From Effrenium voratum (lineage: Eukaryota > Sar > Dinophyceae > Suessiales > Symbiodiniaceae): a DNA stretch of 64,000 nucleotides. Where the stretch lies: NCBI GenBank assembly GCA_963377175.1, contig CAUJNA010003732.1, positions 1 to 64,000 of the forward strand, in the 5' to 3' direction. Below, piece after piece: positions 44,102-55,643 of this stretch (positions are counted from its first letter, which is position 1; each line of letters starts with the position of its first letter). The notes below the pieces were generated by a model that had not been told where the DNA came from, ran no database searches, and was given only the letters and a program-made list of their open reading frames with translations. The position numbers were made by a program, and so were the translations under genes.

Positions 44102-45020
44102 GCGCACGCACCCTTCCGTGCAGAAATAAGGGCAGAAATAAGACGATTTTATGGTCTTAAAAAAGGTCTTATTTCTGTACGCGCGGGCCCGTGCAGAAAT
44201 AAGACCTTTTTTAAGACCATAAAATGGTCTTATTTCTGCCCTTATTTCTGTACGGACGGGTGCGTGCATGCGCGCGCGCGTCCGTGCGTGCGTCCGTCTG
44301 TCCGCCTGTCCGTCCGTCCGTCCAACCGCGCACTCGTCCGTCCACTCGTCCGTCTACTCGCGCGTGCGCTCGCACACTCGTACGTTCACCCGCTCGCTCG
44401 CCCGCGCGTTTCCCTCGCGCGCCACTTGCCCAGGTTTTCTGGGCGAGGTGGGGCGTACGGGTTGTTTTTGAAGCAACGAGCGCGTGGACGGACGGGTGGA
44501 CCAGTAGACGGACGAGTGCACGGACGAGTGGACGGACGAGTGGGCGGATGGACGGACGGACGGACGGACGGACGGAAGGACGGACGGACGGACGGACGGA
44601 CGGACGGACGCACACACGCGCACGATCGCTCGCGCGCACGCACGCACGCACGCACGCGCGCACGCACGCACGCACGCACGCGCGAACGCACCCTTCCGTG
44701 CAGAAATAAGGGCAGAAATAAGACGGTTTTATGGTCTTAAAAAAGGTCTTATTTCTGTACGCGCGGGCCCGTGCAGAAATAAGACCTTTTTTAAGACCAT
44801 AAAATGGTCTTGATTCTGCCCTTATTTCTGTACGGACGGGTGCGTGCATGCGCGCGCGCGTCCGTGCGTGCGTCCGTCCGTCCGCCCGTCCGTCCGTCCG
44901 TCCAACCGCGCACTCGTCCGTCCACTCGTCCGTCTACTCGCGCGTGCGCTCGCACACTCGTACGTTCACCCGCTCGCTCGCCCGCGCGTTTCCCTCGCGC
45001 GCCACTTGCCCAGGTTCTCT
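43870..45020. repeat. Two tandem copies of a large palindrome with ACGG/ACGC arms
   Basis: Each ~575-bp unit (about 43875-44450 and 44452-45020) consists of a CGGA run, a CGCA run, an inner inverted repeat centred on GGGCCC (near 44184 and 44767) with arms containing GCAGAAATAAGACC-type words, then the complementary GCGT and CGTC runs. Words such as AGTAGACGGACGAGTG on the left are matched by CACTCGTCCGTCTACT on the right, so the whole unit can fold back on itself. Arg/Ala/Cys-rich frames here are artefacts of the repeat. Confidence 0.9.
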
Positions 45021-45919
45021 GGAAAATGCCGTTAACGACCTCTCGAATACAGCTAAACGATGATAGTTATCATCACGGTCATCATCCTTATTATCTTCAT
45101 GATGAGTGTCATGACAAAATGGCGAGGCACATGTTTACCTGCAATCCTGCCGCCCACATTTTTCGCGGCCAAAAATACATACTTTTTGCCGCATCCTAGC
45201 AGTTCAGCATCCCCAACAGCTCCCGATTCTTAGCGTCCCAGCATGCTGCGAGGCTGCTGCTGGCAAACTCCAAACAGTCGGATAGTCAGCCTTGGGGCCG
45301 CCGCGCGACCAACTTCCCAAAAATGGGCGCTACCAAGTTTTGAACAAAACGTGCGTGGTCAACTGCAAAGGATTGATACTGCCTTCTCTGAGGGGTCAGC
45401 GGCACAGGGCGGCAGCCCTGTGATCGGGCCGCAGGCCTAGCCCGGAGGGCACCATGCGCAGAACATGAGCAGTCGTTTTGCTCTGGGCCCGCCCTATAAG
45501 GGGCGAAGGATTTGCGGGTTGGTTTGGATTGTGCCTAACACTGGACAACACCCCCAGCATTGCCAGCATCATCCCGGATGATGAGGATGATGCTATGCGT
45601 GCTGGCGATGCGAAACAAAGGAAAATGTAGGGAAACAGGAGTCACTGGAAGTGAACGAAATGGAAGTGACAGGAGTTGCACGAAACGCGAAGGGAACCGG
45701 AGGACGGGAACGAAGTGAAATTGTTGGAAATTATGGGAAACAAAGAGCAACTGAAGATAAATGAAGGGATGTGCAGGAAACTGACGTGAGATGGGAAGCG
45801 AGGTCGAAGTCACGGGGATTAAAAAGACCTAAGCAAAAGGAATGCGAATGACGGGCCGTTCAAGGAAATGAAGGGGGCTGAAACGGAAGTGAAGCGAAAG
45901 GAAGTCAAAAAAAGAGATG

Positions 45920-46310
45920 CCAGGCACTTCTGTGAGCAACACGTCTGATCCACACTTCTGATGCCATGGACAGTTCTGAGCAACACTTCTGATCAACACT
46001 TCTGACGGACACGTCTGAGCAACACTTCTGAGCAACACTTCTGATCGACACTTTTGATCGATACTTCTGGGCGGCGACACTTCTGCACAACACTTCTGAT
46101 CGAAAACTCTGAGCAACACTTCTGAGACACACTTCTGATCGATACTTCTGAGGGACTCTTCTGCGCAACACCTCTGACCGACACTTCTGAGCAACACTTC
46201 TGAGGAAGACTTCTGAGCGACACTTCTGATCGATCGACACTTCTGCTGACGAACGCTTCTGAGCAACACTTGCGAGCGACACTTCTGGTCGACACTTCTG
46301 AGAAAGGTCG
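45920..46310. repeat. ACTTCTGAGCAAC-type short tandem repeat
   Basis: About 25-30 degenerate copies of a 12-15 bp unit with the core ACACTTCTGA, followed by GCAAC, TCGAC or similar. No gene is supported in the flanking 45020-45920 stretch. Confidence 0.85.
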
Positions 46311-46319
46311 CCCGACACA

Positions 46320-47110
46320 TCTTCTGGTTCAAAATGTGCACCGCGCCACAGCCAGAGCGATTCGACCCACCCAAAGTGCGCAGAGTGCACAGAGGGTTCA
46401 CTTAGCATTTTCAAAAAGCGCGCCGCGTCACAGAGAGAGCGATTCGACCCACCCAATGTGCGCAGAGGGTTCACTTTGCATTTTCAACACGCGCGCAGCG
46501 CCACAGCGAGAGCGACTCAATCCACCCAAAGTGCGCAAAGGGTTCAGTTTGCACTCGCTTTGCATTCTCAAAAAGAAGCACTGCGCCACAGGGCGATTCG
46601 ACCTGCTCAAAGTGCGCAGAGGGCTCGCTTAGCATTTTCAAAGTGTGCGCCGCGCCACAGCGAGCGATTCGACCCACCCAAAGTTTGCAGAGGGTTCACT
46701 TAGCATTTTCAAAGCGTGCGCCGCGCCAGTGATTCGACCCACCCAAAGTGCACAGAGGGCTCCCTTTGCATATTGAAAATGTGCACCGCGCCTCAGCCAG
46801 CGTCCAAAGCGCTCAAAATGTGCACCGCGCCGCAGCGAGAGCGATTCGACCCGCCCAAAGTGCGCAGAGGGTTCGCTTTGTTTTTTCAAAAAGTGCACCG
46901 CGCCACAGCGAGAGCGATTCGACCCACCAAAGCGCTGTGCCTACCACGACGCAAGCTCAAAAGTACTGCGCCTGCCGCGAAGTCTGCGCGAAAAGTTGGA
47001 AAGTGCTGCGCCTGCCACGAAAAACCACGATACAGCGACATGCAAGACGCTCAAAATGCTGCGCCTGCCATGAAATCAGAATTTGACACTCTCGCACCGC
47101 GCGCAGAAAA
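46320..47110. repeat. Tandem repeat with GATTCGACCCACCCAAAGTG core
   Basis: Roughly nine units of 60-85 bp built from CCGCGCCACAGCGAGAGC, GATTCGACCCACCCAAAGTG and CGCAGAGGGTTCACTT. From about 46930 they grade into a related series with TGCGCCTGCC (46965, 47010, 47060). Open frames are repeat-derived. Confidence 0.85.
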
Positions 47111-47859
47111 CTAGCGCGGGACTGTAGCGCAAGAATGATTTCGACCGATTTCTTGCAAATCTGCAGTCGCGGAAGCGAGCCGATTGCACGACAGGGCCAA
47201 CGAAAGCGACACTCCAGCAAACGCTTGCGCGAGCATTCCAAGCAAAACACCTCAAAACGACGACGCCTGAAACGCGAATCCCACTGCATTTGCGACGCAA
47301 ACCTGAAGCATCACAAAACACTGCGCCTGCGCAGCGAAACGAGACGTCGAGCTTGAGAAGCTACGATTCGCGCACGGGGCGAACGAAAACAGCGCGTCCC
47401 AATTCATCAAACTCACGCGTTGTGCACTTCCCCGCTGGGAGGGCCAAGCGCAGTCATACGAACGGTTGCGGACGGTTGCGAACGGCTGCGGACGGTTGCA
47501 CAACATCCTGCGAACAAGGCTTCACCCCCAGACCCTCAAGATGAAACGGGAACCCTATGCTACGCATTTGGGAAAAAGTTGGGATGCAAACGATGTGTTT
47601 TGACGACCTGTCTACTTGTGGCTTGGATGTCATGTTGGAAGCTTGGTGCTGATTCTTGACTGTGTGGACTTGGACGCTGGTGTGGTTTTGTGAATTTGCA
47701 CGGGTAAAAAGCAGCAGCGTGCTTGCTGATAAAATTCCTTTCGGGAAAATTGAACCTTGACTCTTGCATCCCATATTTTTCAGTTTTTTTGAAACCCAGG
47801 GTTAATACATACTTCTGCAACCAAGTATGCGCACCCATCTGCAGCCATCTGGCTCTCGG

Positions 47860-48190
47860 AAAAGCATTCTGTGAAAGATTCTAATCTTGAATCTTCAATC
47901 CAGGGTTTTAGAGCAACTTGAAAGCCTTTTCGGGGTTGGCCAGGATTGACAACTCTCAGGAAAGTTGTCTGTACAATGTGCAATCTTCAATTGTGAATCC
48001 TCGCTCCAGTGGTAAAGGACGCTCAAGTTTTTAGAAGAACTTGAATGTTGTTTGGGTTTGGCCAGGTTGACGATTCTCAGGAAAGTTTTCTGTGTGATCT
48101 TCAAACTTGAACCCTCATTTCAACTGTTTAGCGATCCAGTGGAAACACTTTCAAGTTCTTAGACAAACTTTCAAGTGCTTTGGGCGATTG
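47860..48190. repeat. Diverged ~125-bp tandem repeat
   Basis: Two to three units share GGTTGGCCAGG-TTGAC, TCTCAGGAAAGTT and CTTGAA blocks (about 47930 and 48055). 47110-47860 and 48190-49120 show no gene; 48190-49120 has only a short TATA/GTAT run near 48335-48365. Confidence 0.6.
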
Positions 48191-49230
48191 TTTTGCTTCA
48201 TGAAACCCTTTCTCATGTTGATGCTTTTCCAGGAGGTAAAGAAAGGTAGGTGTCATGCTCTAAACCACTGCGTTTTACAGCATTCTATGAAGACGTGCAG
48301 GATCATGAGGGGTACTATATGTTTGTACGTATATGTGTATATATATATATGTATATACATCTATATATCATGACTAGAGTTAGGCCCAGTTGTAGAATGT
48401 ATATTGTATTGTTTGCATGGAGTCACTGGTAACATGTAAAACGTATCCTAAGTCTACCCCAGACATGTTCACACACCGTCACCCTCCCTGAACTACTTGT
48501 CCACCTCTGCTCATCTACTACCTCCGCTTTTTGAAATAGACTGAATTCTGTCGTCCTGTGCAAATAAGACTTAAAATGCAACTGATTTAGCTAAAACCGC
48601 AGTTTCGAGATAGTTGCAGAACTTGAACCTCTAATCCCTTGAAGTTTTCATTTTGGAACACCACCTAACAAGTTTAACTTCAGACCTTTCTTATGCTACA
48701 CACGGGCCATGATGTAAATAACACAAGTCGTATTTTGAACTTCCTTGTAGAAGCCGCTTAAAGGTTTAGCCATTTTCAATAAGACGTATATCTGAGAATT
48801 AGCTTCTGTTGTCAAACGCTACTTCAATTATGTTCGTATTAGCTTGTATTTAGCATTTAAAGTATATTCGACAGCAACCTCACCCATTTTTGTATATCTC
48901 CATCTTGATGTAGCTCCCATTGCGGAAGGACTTGTGTATAAGGTATATTTCGCTGTAGAACACATTGCGGAAACCTATGTCCTTACTAAATTTATCTTCC
49001 AAAAACAATTCTAGTTGAAATAACATCCAGGACATTTCGGAGGACTCCGGGCTCCAAATTACGAGGCTTTAGGGCCCAAAATTGCACATTGCGAGAATTT
49101 AAACCTTTAGGCTCTAGATTTATCATCACCAAAAGGCACCAAAGCCAGCGGGGTTGCATGTGTATATATATATATACATATGTGTGTGTGTGAAATTACC
49201 TTGGTTCTCACTTGGTCTGTTCAGCCAGGC

Positions 49231-49434
49231 CTGGTACGGCTCGCTGAATGTGTCACAAATGAGGTCAGCGTAGCATAAAGCCATGTCCTCGATACTTTGG
49301 AAGTGCTGCTCAGGTTTGCCGAAGTTTGGGTCGTCGATGGCGACCACATGGTGAGTTGACAGCCATGCAGCCAGAGCTTGGTACATGAAGTTGCTCCCCA
49401 TGATGGTGTGAATAAAGATCAGCGGCTTGGTCAT
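49231..49434 (-). CDS. Polyketide synthase exon: thioesterase N-terminal half
   Basis: Reads KPLIFIHTIMGSNFMYQALA, AWLSTHHVVAIDDPNF, then SIEDMALCYADLICDTF and SEPYQ, the order expected for the start of a type I thioesterase (oxyanion strand, second strand, helix before the nucleophile). The exon probably begins before 49434, since the frame is open upstream. A GC donor at 49230-49229 joined to 43416 gives SEPYQ-VTGLSFGG, in phase. The intron is then about 5.8 kb. Confidence 0.75.
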
Positions 49435-49439
49435 TTCTT

Positions 49440-50929
49440 GCTCGCTTCCTGCCGCAGCTCTGGAGGCAAGCAGTTGCTGTTTGCTCTTCCTGTTGGCGCC
49501 CTACGCGTGCAATCTTGCATGCTTCTTTCGCACCCATAACCGTCATAGGCTGATAGGAGTCATCACCTCTGTGATGACAACTTCGCTGGCAAAGCCAGGA
49601 CTTGACTCGGACTGAAACTAGGGCAAGCACAACAACCACTTAAGGTTCAGGGAAACTGCGCAGGCAGGCGACTTGCAGCCCTGTCCTTGGCGCAAGGTGA
49701 CAAACTGCGGCCCTGGCTGATGGTGAATCTGGCTCTTCATGTACTCCACCGGGTCGCCTGCTCTTGCGAAAGGAGGCATCCAACTGCGACAACCAAACCC
49801 TCATCCCGCAAACGCACAGCTCTGCACAGCCCTGCGCCCAATCTGTGCAACTCTGCCTTCCCAGGAGTCATTCAGCTGAATTTTATGTCTCAAGGCATCT
49901 TGGAGCTGGCTGATTGTGCCATGCGAGAGCATTGACCTCGCATCATGCTTGTGAGTTGCGACCAAACAGAATGCCAGCTTGCTATCAGCACACCACATGG
50001 CGCCGGGAATATGCTCTGCCGTGACAAGCAAGCAAGAAAGCAAACAAGCAATCAAGCAAGAGAACACAGTCACACATAGACACACACACACAGTCACACA
50101 CACACAGAGACACATTTTGCAAAATCACCGGAAGGACTTGGGCTCGTTTCTGTATGTTTTTGTTCAGTGAATAGGGCACAACAGTACGGGAGTGGTGTGT
50201 ATGAACAGATGCGAGAAATTCGCAGTGATACGACGTGTCTTTGGAGCAAGGGGCATTGCAAGCCAATTGTTTTCAAAGGCTTGTACCTCTTTTGTTTGCG
50301 TGGGGCAAACTTGGCACCCTTCACTGCTGGCCCACCTAACCTTAGAGAAGGCAGAATGCCTTGCTGAGCTACTACAATTCGGCAAGCTACAAGCAACTTG
50401 AATCCACGCTGCCGAAATAACGCCTTTTCAGCCAAGTTAGTTTTCATATTGTTTGGACGCGTGACTAAGACACACAACTTGTGCTGGTCTTTGTCCATGT
50501 CACATTCAGAGAAAATCAATCTTGATTCGTTCGATTTAGAACCGTGCGAGCAAACATGCATCTCATTGCAGGACATGTGTGGACGGTTTGTCGCATTTTG
50601 ACCGGAATGAAGGTCAGCAAAAGGCTTATAAGCTTTTCTCTGCCTCGAAGTCCACCGAAAGTAAAAGACCCGTAATCCACGTGAGTTGCAATTGCTCGGC
50701 CTGCTGAGGCCCACGCAAAAAGGGGGCACGGGTAGCGCTGGTAAGCGGATCTTTCTGTCTTTCTTTCTTTCTTTATTTTTTTTTGTGTGTGTCCTGTCCA
50801 GTCTGAGTCACAATTGTGATATTTAAAACAGTTCCAGCATACATCAACACAAAAAGACACAAAAAGACACAAAAACACGCACACACAAAACAGACCAATA
50901 AAGAAAGAAAGAAACACAAAAAGATTAAA

Positions 50930-50969
<40 letters not shown>

Positions 50970-51060
50970 AAAAAAGAAAAAAGAAAGAAAGAAAGAAAGA
51001 AAGAAATAACAAACAAAATAAAGAAAGAAACACACACGGACGCGGAGGGAGTCGTCAAGT
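49440..51060. other. Probable intron with AC and GAAA microsatellites
   Basis: Lies between carrier-protein and thioesterase exons. It holds an AC run (about 50050-50112) and a GAAA run (about 50925-51008). No exon was recognised, although the expected end of the carrier-protein domain is missing and could be a short exon here. Confidence 0.5.
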
Positions 51061-51069
51061 TTCAAGCCA

Positions 51070-51412
51070 TTAAGAGCCCTGCTGCGGCGAGATCAAGTTC
51101 TGGCCGAGTTTGGCATTCAGGGCTCCCCTGAGCTCTTCGGACATGATGCTGTCCAATCCTGCATCCATCAGGGGAGTATCATCACAAAGATCATCGTGCT
51201 CCAGAGCCATCGTGGCGGTCACAGCAGCCCGTACCAATGCATTGACCTCCTGCACCCTCAATTCTGAAGTCTGGACTCTTGACTCATGAAACCTGGATGT
51301 GAAGGCAGCGGTGCTCCAGTCCATGTGGGGCCGGAACTGCTCCCAGTTCAGAGGCACCGCCAGGAGCGGCGCTGGCGACTCCAAGGCGCGATGTAGCGCA
51401 TGCAACGCCTGC
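51070..51412 (-). CDS. Polyketide synthase exon: ketoreductase end and acyl carrier protein
   Basis: Begins after an AG at 51414-51413. ALHALHRALESPAP and VPLNWEQF match the end of a ketoreductase domain. A carrier-protein domain follows: ALVRAAVTATMALEHDDL, then MDAGLDSIMSEELRGAL (about 51140-51190), in which the Ser of LDS is the phosphopantetheine attachment site. The frame stops at 51070, soon after NLISPQQ, where the domain normally continues, so a donor close to 51078 is likely. Confidence 0.8.
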
Positions 51413-51644
51413 CTGCAGCAAACACGTTGCGCGACTCAGGAAGCATCGAATCTGGAGAAGAAGCAAATGGGCAGCATGTGAATTTCTGTTTTTAGCACTT
51501 GGCTGTGTGTCAAGACAGGACCCCTAAAAATGGCGGTGTCCTTTTCGTTTTTCCTTGGGACCACCTGAAAAGAGTAAAACAAAACACTCGTTTGTTTTTA
51601 GCAAGCAAAGCCCAGGTTGATGCGAGCGCCTGGTTGTCAGACTG

Positions 51645-51797
51645 CCCATGCCGGGCACCAGGCGCCGGCCAAAGCCCTCTGCTCCGACCCCCACCTCGGC
51701 CCAAAGCCCAAAGCTCACAGCCGCAGCAGGGCGCCCCATCTGCCAGCGGAACAGCGCCAGCTGGTCCAAGAAAGCGTTCCGAGCTGCATAGGCGCTC
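51645..51797 (-). CDS. Polyketide synthase exon: ketoreductase C-terminal part
   Basis: Opens after AG 51799-51798 with SAYAARNAFLDQLALFR, then MGRPAAAVSFGLWAEVGVG, the catalytic Tyr/Asn region and following strand of a polyketide ketoreductase (family pattern Y-A-A-x-N-x-F-L-D). The Tyr and Asn are present. The 3' limit is approximate. Confidence 0.75.
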
Positions 51798-51892
51798 CTC
51801 GTGTTAAGAGAAACACCACAGCTCCATCTTCTTCTATTGGCTTGCTCAGTTTAAATGGCACTTTGGATTGCTCAAGCATGCAGCCCAAGGAG

Positions 51893-52161
51893 CTGGCCCA
51901 ACATGGGCAAAAGCGATGCGGAGGAGGCAAAAAGAACGAAGTGTTGTAGTTGAATCTCCAACTCTTCGGCTTTGCTGTGGAGGTTCCAGGCGCCATACGC
52001 GCCAGTCTCAAGCATCTCCAGGTCCCCAGACTCCATGTCTCGGAGCAGCTTCACTCTCGCGGGTGAGCCGGCGGCGTGCAAGACCCCGTGCACCTTGCCA
52101 TGCTCCAAGAAGTGTATCAAGGCGTCTTCCACGTCCTCATGGGCAAAACGGATAACCGCAC
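51893..52161 (-). CDS. Polyketide synthase exon: ketoreductase middle part
   Basis: After an AG at 52163-52162 the frame reads AVIRFAHEDVEDALIHFLEH, GVLHAAGSPARVKLL, GAWNLHSKAEEL and HFVLFASSASLLPMLGQ: the GVxHAAG strand and the catalytic Ser region of a ketoreductase that reduces beta-keto groups using NADPH. The upstream nucleotide-binding part is not found in the next 300 bp, and retroelements follow, so the gene either continues across a very large intron beyond the window or is truncated here. Confidence 0.78.
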
Positions 52162-52169
52162 CTGCACAA

Positions 52170-52535
52170 TCTCTCAATGAAGGTTTGAAGGTGTCTGTTC
52201 TCTGGTGGCCATGCAGAGTGAGTAAGGGAGTGAGGGAGTGAGGGAGGGAGTGAGTGAGTAAGAGAGTTGTCAAACTACATGCTTCACTTCTTGTACTTGT
52301 GTTGCATGTATGTACACTACTGCAGGCCTTGAGCTTACTACGACTGCATTAGTGAAAAGGTTGGCAGCTGCAGACTACATTGGTTTATGTTTGTGACAAT
52401 ACAACAGCACTTGCGCTTGTAGTCAAAGTAACAAGCGATTTCCACGTGGTAGCGGAGCTGAGATCCTAAACATAGGGCCATAGGGGAGCTCCAGTATTCA
52501 GCAGTAAGCACTACAACAACTGCAACAGCAATCAC
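52170..52535. other. No gene seen; GAGT simple repeat
   Basis: Contains a GAGT/GAGG run at about 52217-52265. Either intron of the polyketide synthase or intergenic DNA. Confidence 0.5.
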
Positions 52536-54668
52536 ATGCCAAACTACTACGACATGTCAGGAGAAGCAGCGTCAGCTTCAGCACAACAAACTACAGGAGC
52601 AGAGAACGGGCCAACAGCAGAAACAGTAGGAGCCACGACTGCGGGAGCAGGAACAGAACAAAACAACGACGCTCAGGGACTACATCGATACAAACTGCGC
52701 ATACCTTGGCCTCATAGACCGAGACTTCGACCTGGTGCTACAACTAGCACAAGTAGCTACACGACAGATTGAGGACACAGGCATCAGAACACACATACTC
52801 GATCCTACACAAGCACGCGAAGCAGTAGACTATAGTAGACTTCTCCAGAGATCTACACTACATCCTCATCAACATCTGTCAGGGAGCTACAGAAGCAAGG
52901 GAAAACCGCTACAACGCAAATGGGTGTGAAACACTGAGACTCAACAGGTTCAGCCTACCAGTAGGAACACGAAGCGTTGGCTACCTTACCAAGCTACTGG
53001 ACCCCACATTCAATGAAGCGCAGTTTGAAGAGCAATTCTTACAATGGGAATACGACATCAACCGCTACGAGAAAGACAACGGCACAGCACTACCAGATGG
53101 AAAAGAAATCGCAATACTACTCAACAAGACCAAAGGAGCGCTGCAACAACATCTCACTGCGAGCTGGACAGATCACGAACTACATCGAGATCAGAGCAGT
53201 CATCTTGGACTACTACAAGACGATTTCAGCTTTCTCAAGATCGACCTCAGCAGTCGGCACAAACTACAATGGAGGAGCTGCACCAATGGATGTTGACAAC
53301 ATCTGGAGGAAAGGAAGAAACTACAAAGGCAAAGGAAAAGGGAAAGGCCACTACAAAGGAAGCAAAGGCAAAGGCAAGTACAGGAGCAAAGGACAAGGGA
53401 TTCGACAAAGGCAACAAAGGAAGCTACAACAAAGGAGGATGCAACAAGAGCAAATGAAAAAAGGCCAAGGAAACTACAGCAAAGCAAAAGGAAAAGGAAG
53501 CAACAACTACATGACACGCCACCGATGTGGCAAGCCTGGCCATTGGGCCCAGGACTGCAGAGTGCCGGTATGGCACATAGGAGTACAAGAACAAGCAGAT
53601 CAGGACAACAATGAAGAACTACCTCAGGATGTGAACGACACCTGGGACTGGTACTACGAAGGAGAAGAAGGACGACACGAGGTACCCTACATGGAGGAGA
53701 GTTGGAACGACTACGACTATGACAACCGCTGGGGTTGGAATGACAACAGCTACGAAGACACAGCAAATTACAATGGAGGCATCAACGAGTCACATCTCAC
53801 CATTGGACACATCAGACAAGCAAAGTTACTACTACACAAGCGCAAATCCAAACCACTACTTGGAAAGAAAACAACACACACACAACATCATGGAACGACC
53901 ACAGCAAGAGCTTTCAACAATTCGTCCAAGAAGACACATCACAACTGCACTTCGACATAGCAGCAGCAACACAACAGCAAAGGAGCAAGAAGATTGAGGA
54001 CACCATCACACACTACGTCATGTACTCCAACTTCAATTCATACCATCACCTGCTGATCAACTCAGGAGCATCTACACATGTTTGCCCGAAGGACTACGCG
54101 CCAGACCTACTACTACGACCTTGTGGAGAATCAGTTCCCAAACTCTACACGGATACCAACAAGAAGATTCCTGTCTACGGCATCAAGTATGTTCCCTGCA
54201 AGCAGGACAACTTCAGGGTCATGATACCCTACTACGTTTGTGATGTGAAGTATCCAATCCTCAGTGCGTCAAGACGACTTGATAGAGGATATGGACTCGA
54301 CTTCAATCCACGACACTGCACCATCACACATGGATCACAACAAGCACACCTCATAAGACACTCAGGACTCTTCTACCTACGAGCCGAGAAGATCGATATT
54401 CCTACAGGATTCGACATCTACCCAATGACTACAGACAATGGAAAATCCATTGCTGTGATTCAACCTACAGAGAACGCAAAACAACAACAAGAACAAATTG
54501 CGCCACTCACACACACAGACCAAGGACTGCGACAGATCTTTGGTGGAAACAGACTACTGGAAACTTGATGGTGGCTACGCCATCAGAGTTCACAAACGAC
54601 CACGCAAAGCACTGTTCACACCACACAACAGCGGCTGCCCAATACCAGAAGAAGAACTAGATGATCGG
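52536..54668 (+). pseudogene. Decayed Ty1/copia element of another family: Gag and protease
   Basis: Three to four frames in series read as Gag then protease. Gag begins near ATG 52536, has a Lys/Gly/Tyr-rich basic region with YKGKGKGKGHYKGSKGKG (about 53310-53370) and one zinc knuckle, HRCGKPGHWAQDC (about 53520-53560), whose first Cys is replaced. The protease reads HLLINSGASTHVCP (about 54049-54090): the catalytic Asp of the usual DSG is Asn, so it would be inactive. Frames change near 52735, 52930 and 53960. It is cut at 54668 by the LTR of copia copy 2; any integrase and reverse transcriptase would be beyond the window. The family differs from the giant element. Confidence 0.8.
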
Positions 54669-55017
54669 TGTCAAGAGACGGCAAGGTGACGTCCCGTGGG
54701 ACGCTATGCACCGAACCCTCAAGCTGTAATACCAACCACGTAGAAAGGTGTATACGGACGATGCCGTTATAGCCGAACCCGTGTAAACGTTGTAAGGGAG
54801 AAGGAATGATAGTTACAACAGTGGTCCTGACAAATGCAGCGCAAGCAAAGTGTTTTCGCTCTCAATGCCGATCACGTATGTATGCAGTCACACATCAGAT
54901 CTTGAACCTCAATTGTGTCTTGAGCCAAATGGCGATCAATGGAACTTGGGAAGCAACACCAACAAGGACCTCAGAACAGCTACCCAATTTCGGCACGGGG
55001 CCTAGAGGGTTTTAACA
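54669..55017 (-). repeat. 3' LTR of copia copy 2
   Basis: 349 bp, reverse complement of the LTRs at 8414 and 26151, with a few substitutions. ATCGG (54664-54668) would be the target duplication on this side; the partner lies outside the window. Confidence 0.95.
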
Positions 55018-55643
55018 TCCCCCATTTGGGTCGCATTGTTCATCATGCGGTCCAAACACCACAAAACGTTCCACTGGCCACGGCTTCAACTACGAAATCG
55101 TGTCGTGCATTCTTTTACTTGCTATCACTACACCGTTCATTCGCTGTGAAACATGCCGGGTTCGATTGTACGAAAAGTGAAACATTCATCCTCCAATCGA
55201 AGCACACATCCATATGCAGGTGTATATAATACACAATCGTCACGTCATTTGACCACCAACGAACAATCCAGCTGCCGCATTTGCGCATCGCGCAGCTGTC
55301 ATCCATAAATGGGTTGGCCACAAAAGTCCACCAGAGGCGCCTGCTCGTAATCGGTCTGCATATCTCCGGCAAAGAAACATCGGTGAGTAATCAATGCAAA
55401 TCATAGCCATTCCAGATACCATGGACAATGCATAAATAATGAAAAGATATCATCTATAAGGTAATAGTTCCATCCATGAATATCCAGAGTGTCATAGTCA
55501 TCGGAATATGTAACCATGTACACATCCAGTCATCTTGGACACATGAATATAAATCATGACATAAAGTCGTTCCACCGAAATAGTGTCGATGTGACGCAAG
55601 TAACAGATGGGGACTGACCCACATCGTACCGCAATCAGCATCT
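55018..55643 (-). other. 3' untranslated region of copia copy 2
   Basis: Matches 25526-26150 of copy 1, including the 12-bp motif (55610-55621). No gene. Confidence 0.7.

Noticed and set aside
43830..45063. Several Arg/Ala/Cys- or Arg/Thr-rich open frames on both strands
   Set aside because: They are translations of ACGC and ACGG tetranucleotide repeats.
50516..51073. Lys-rich and Phe/Leu-rich frames
   Set aside because: They come from the GAAA microsatellite.
54806..55015. A 69-residue frame conserved in all three LTRs (also antisense at 8416-8625 and 26153-26362)
   Set aside because: It is conserved only because the LTRs are nearly identical; it runs antisense to the element and shows no domain.
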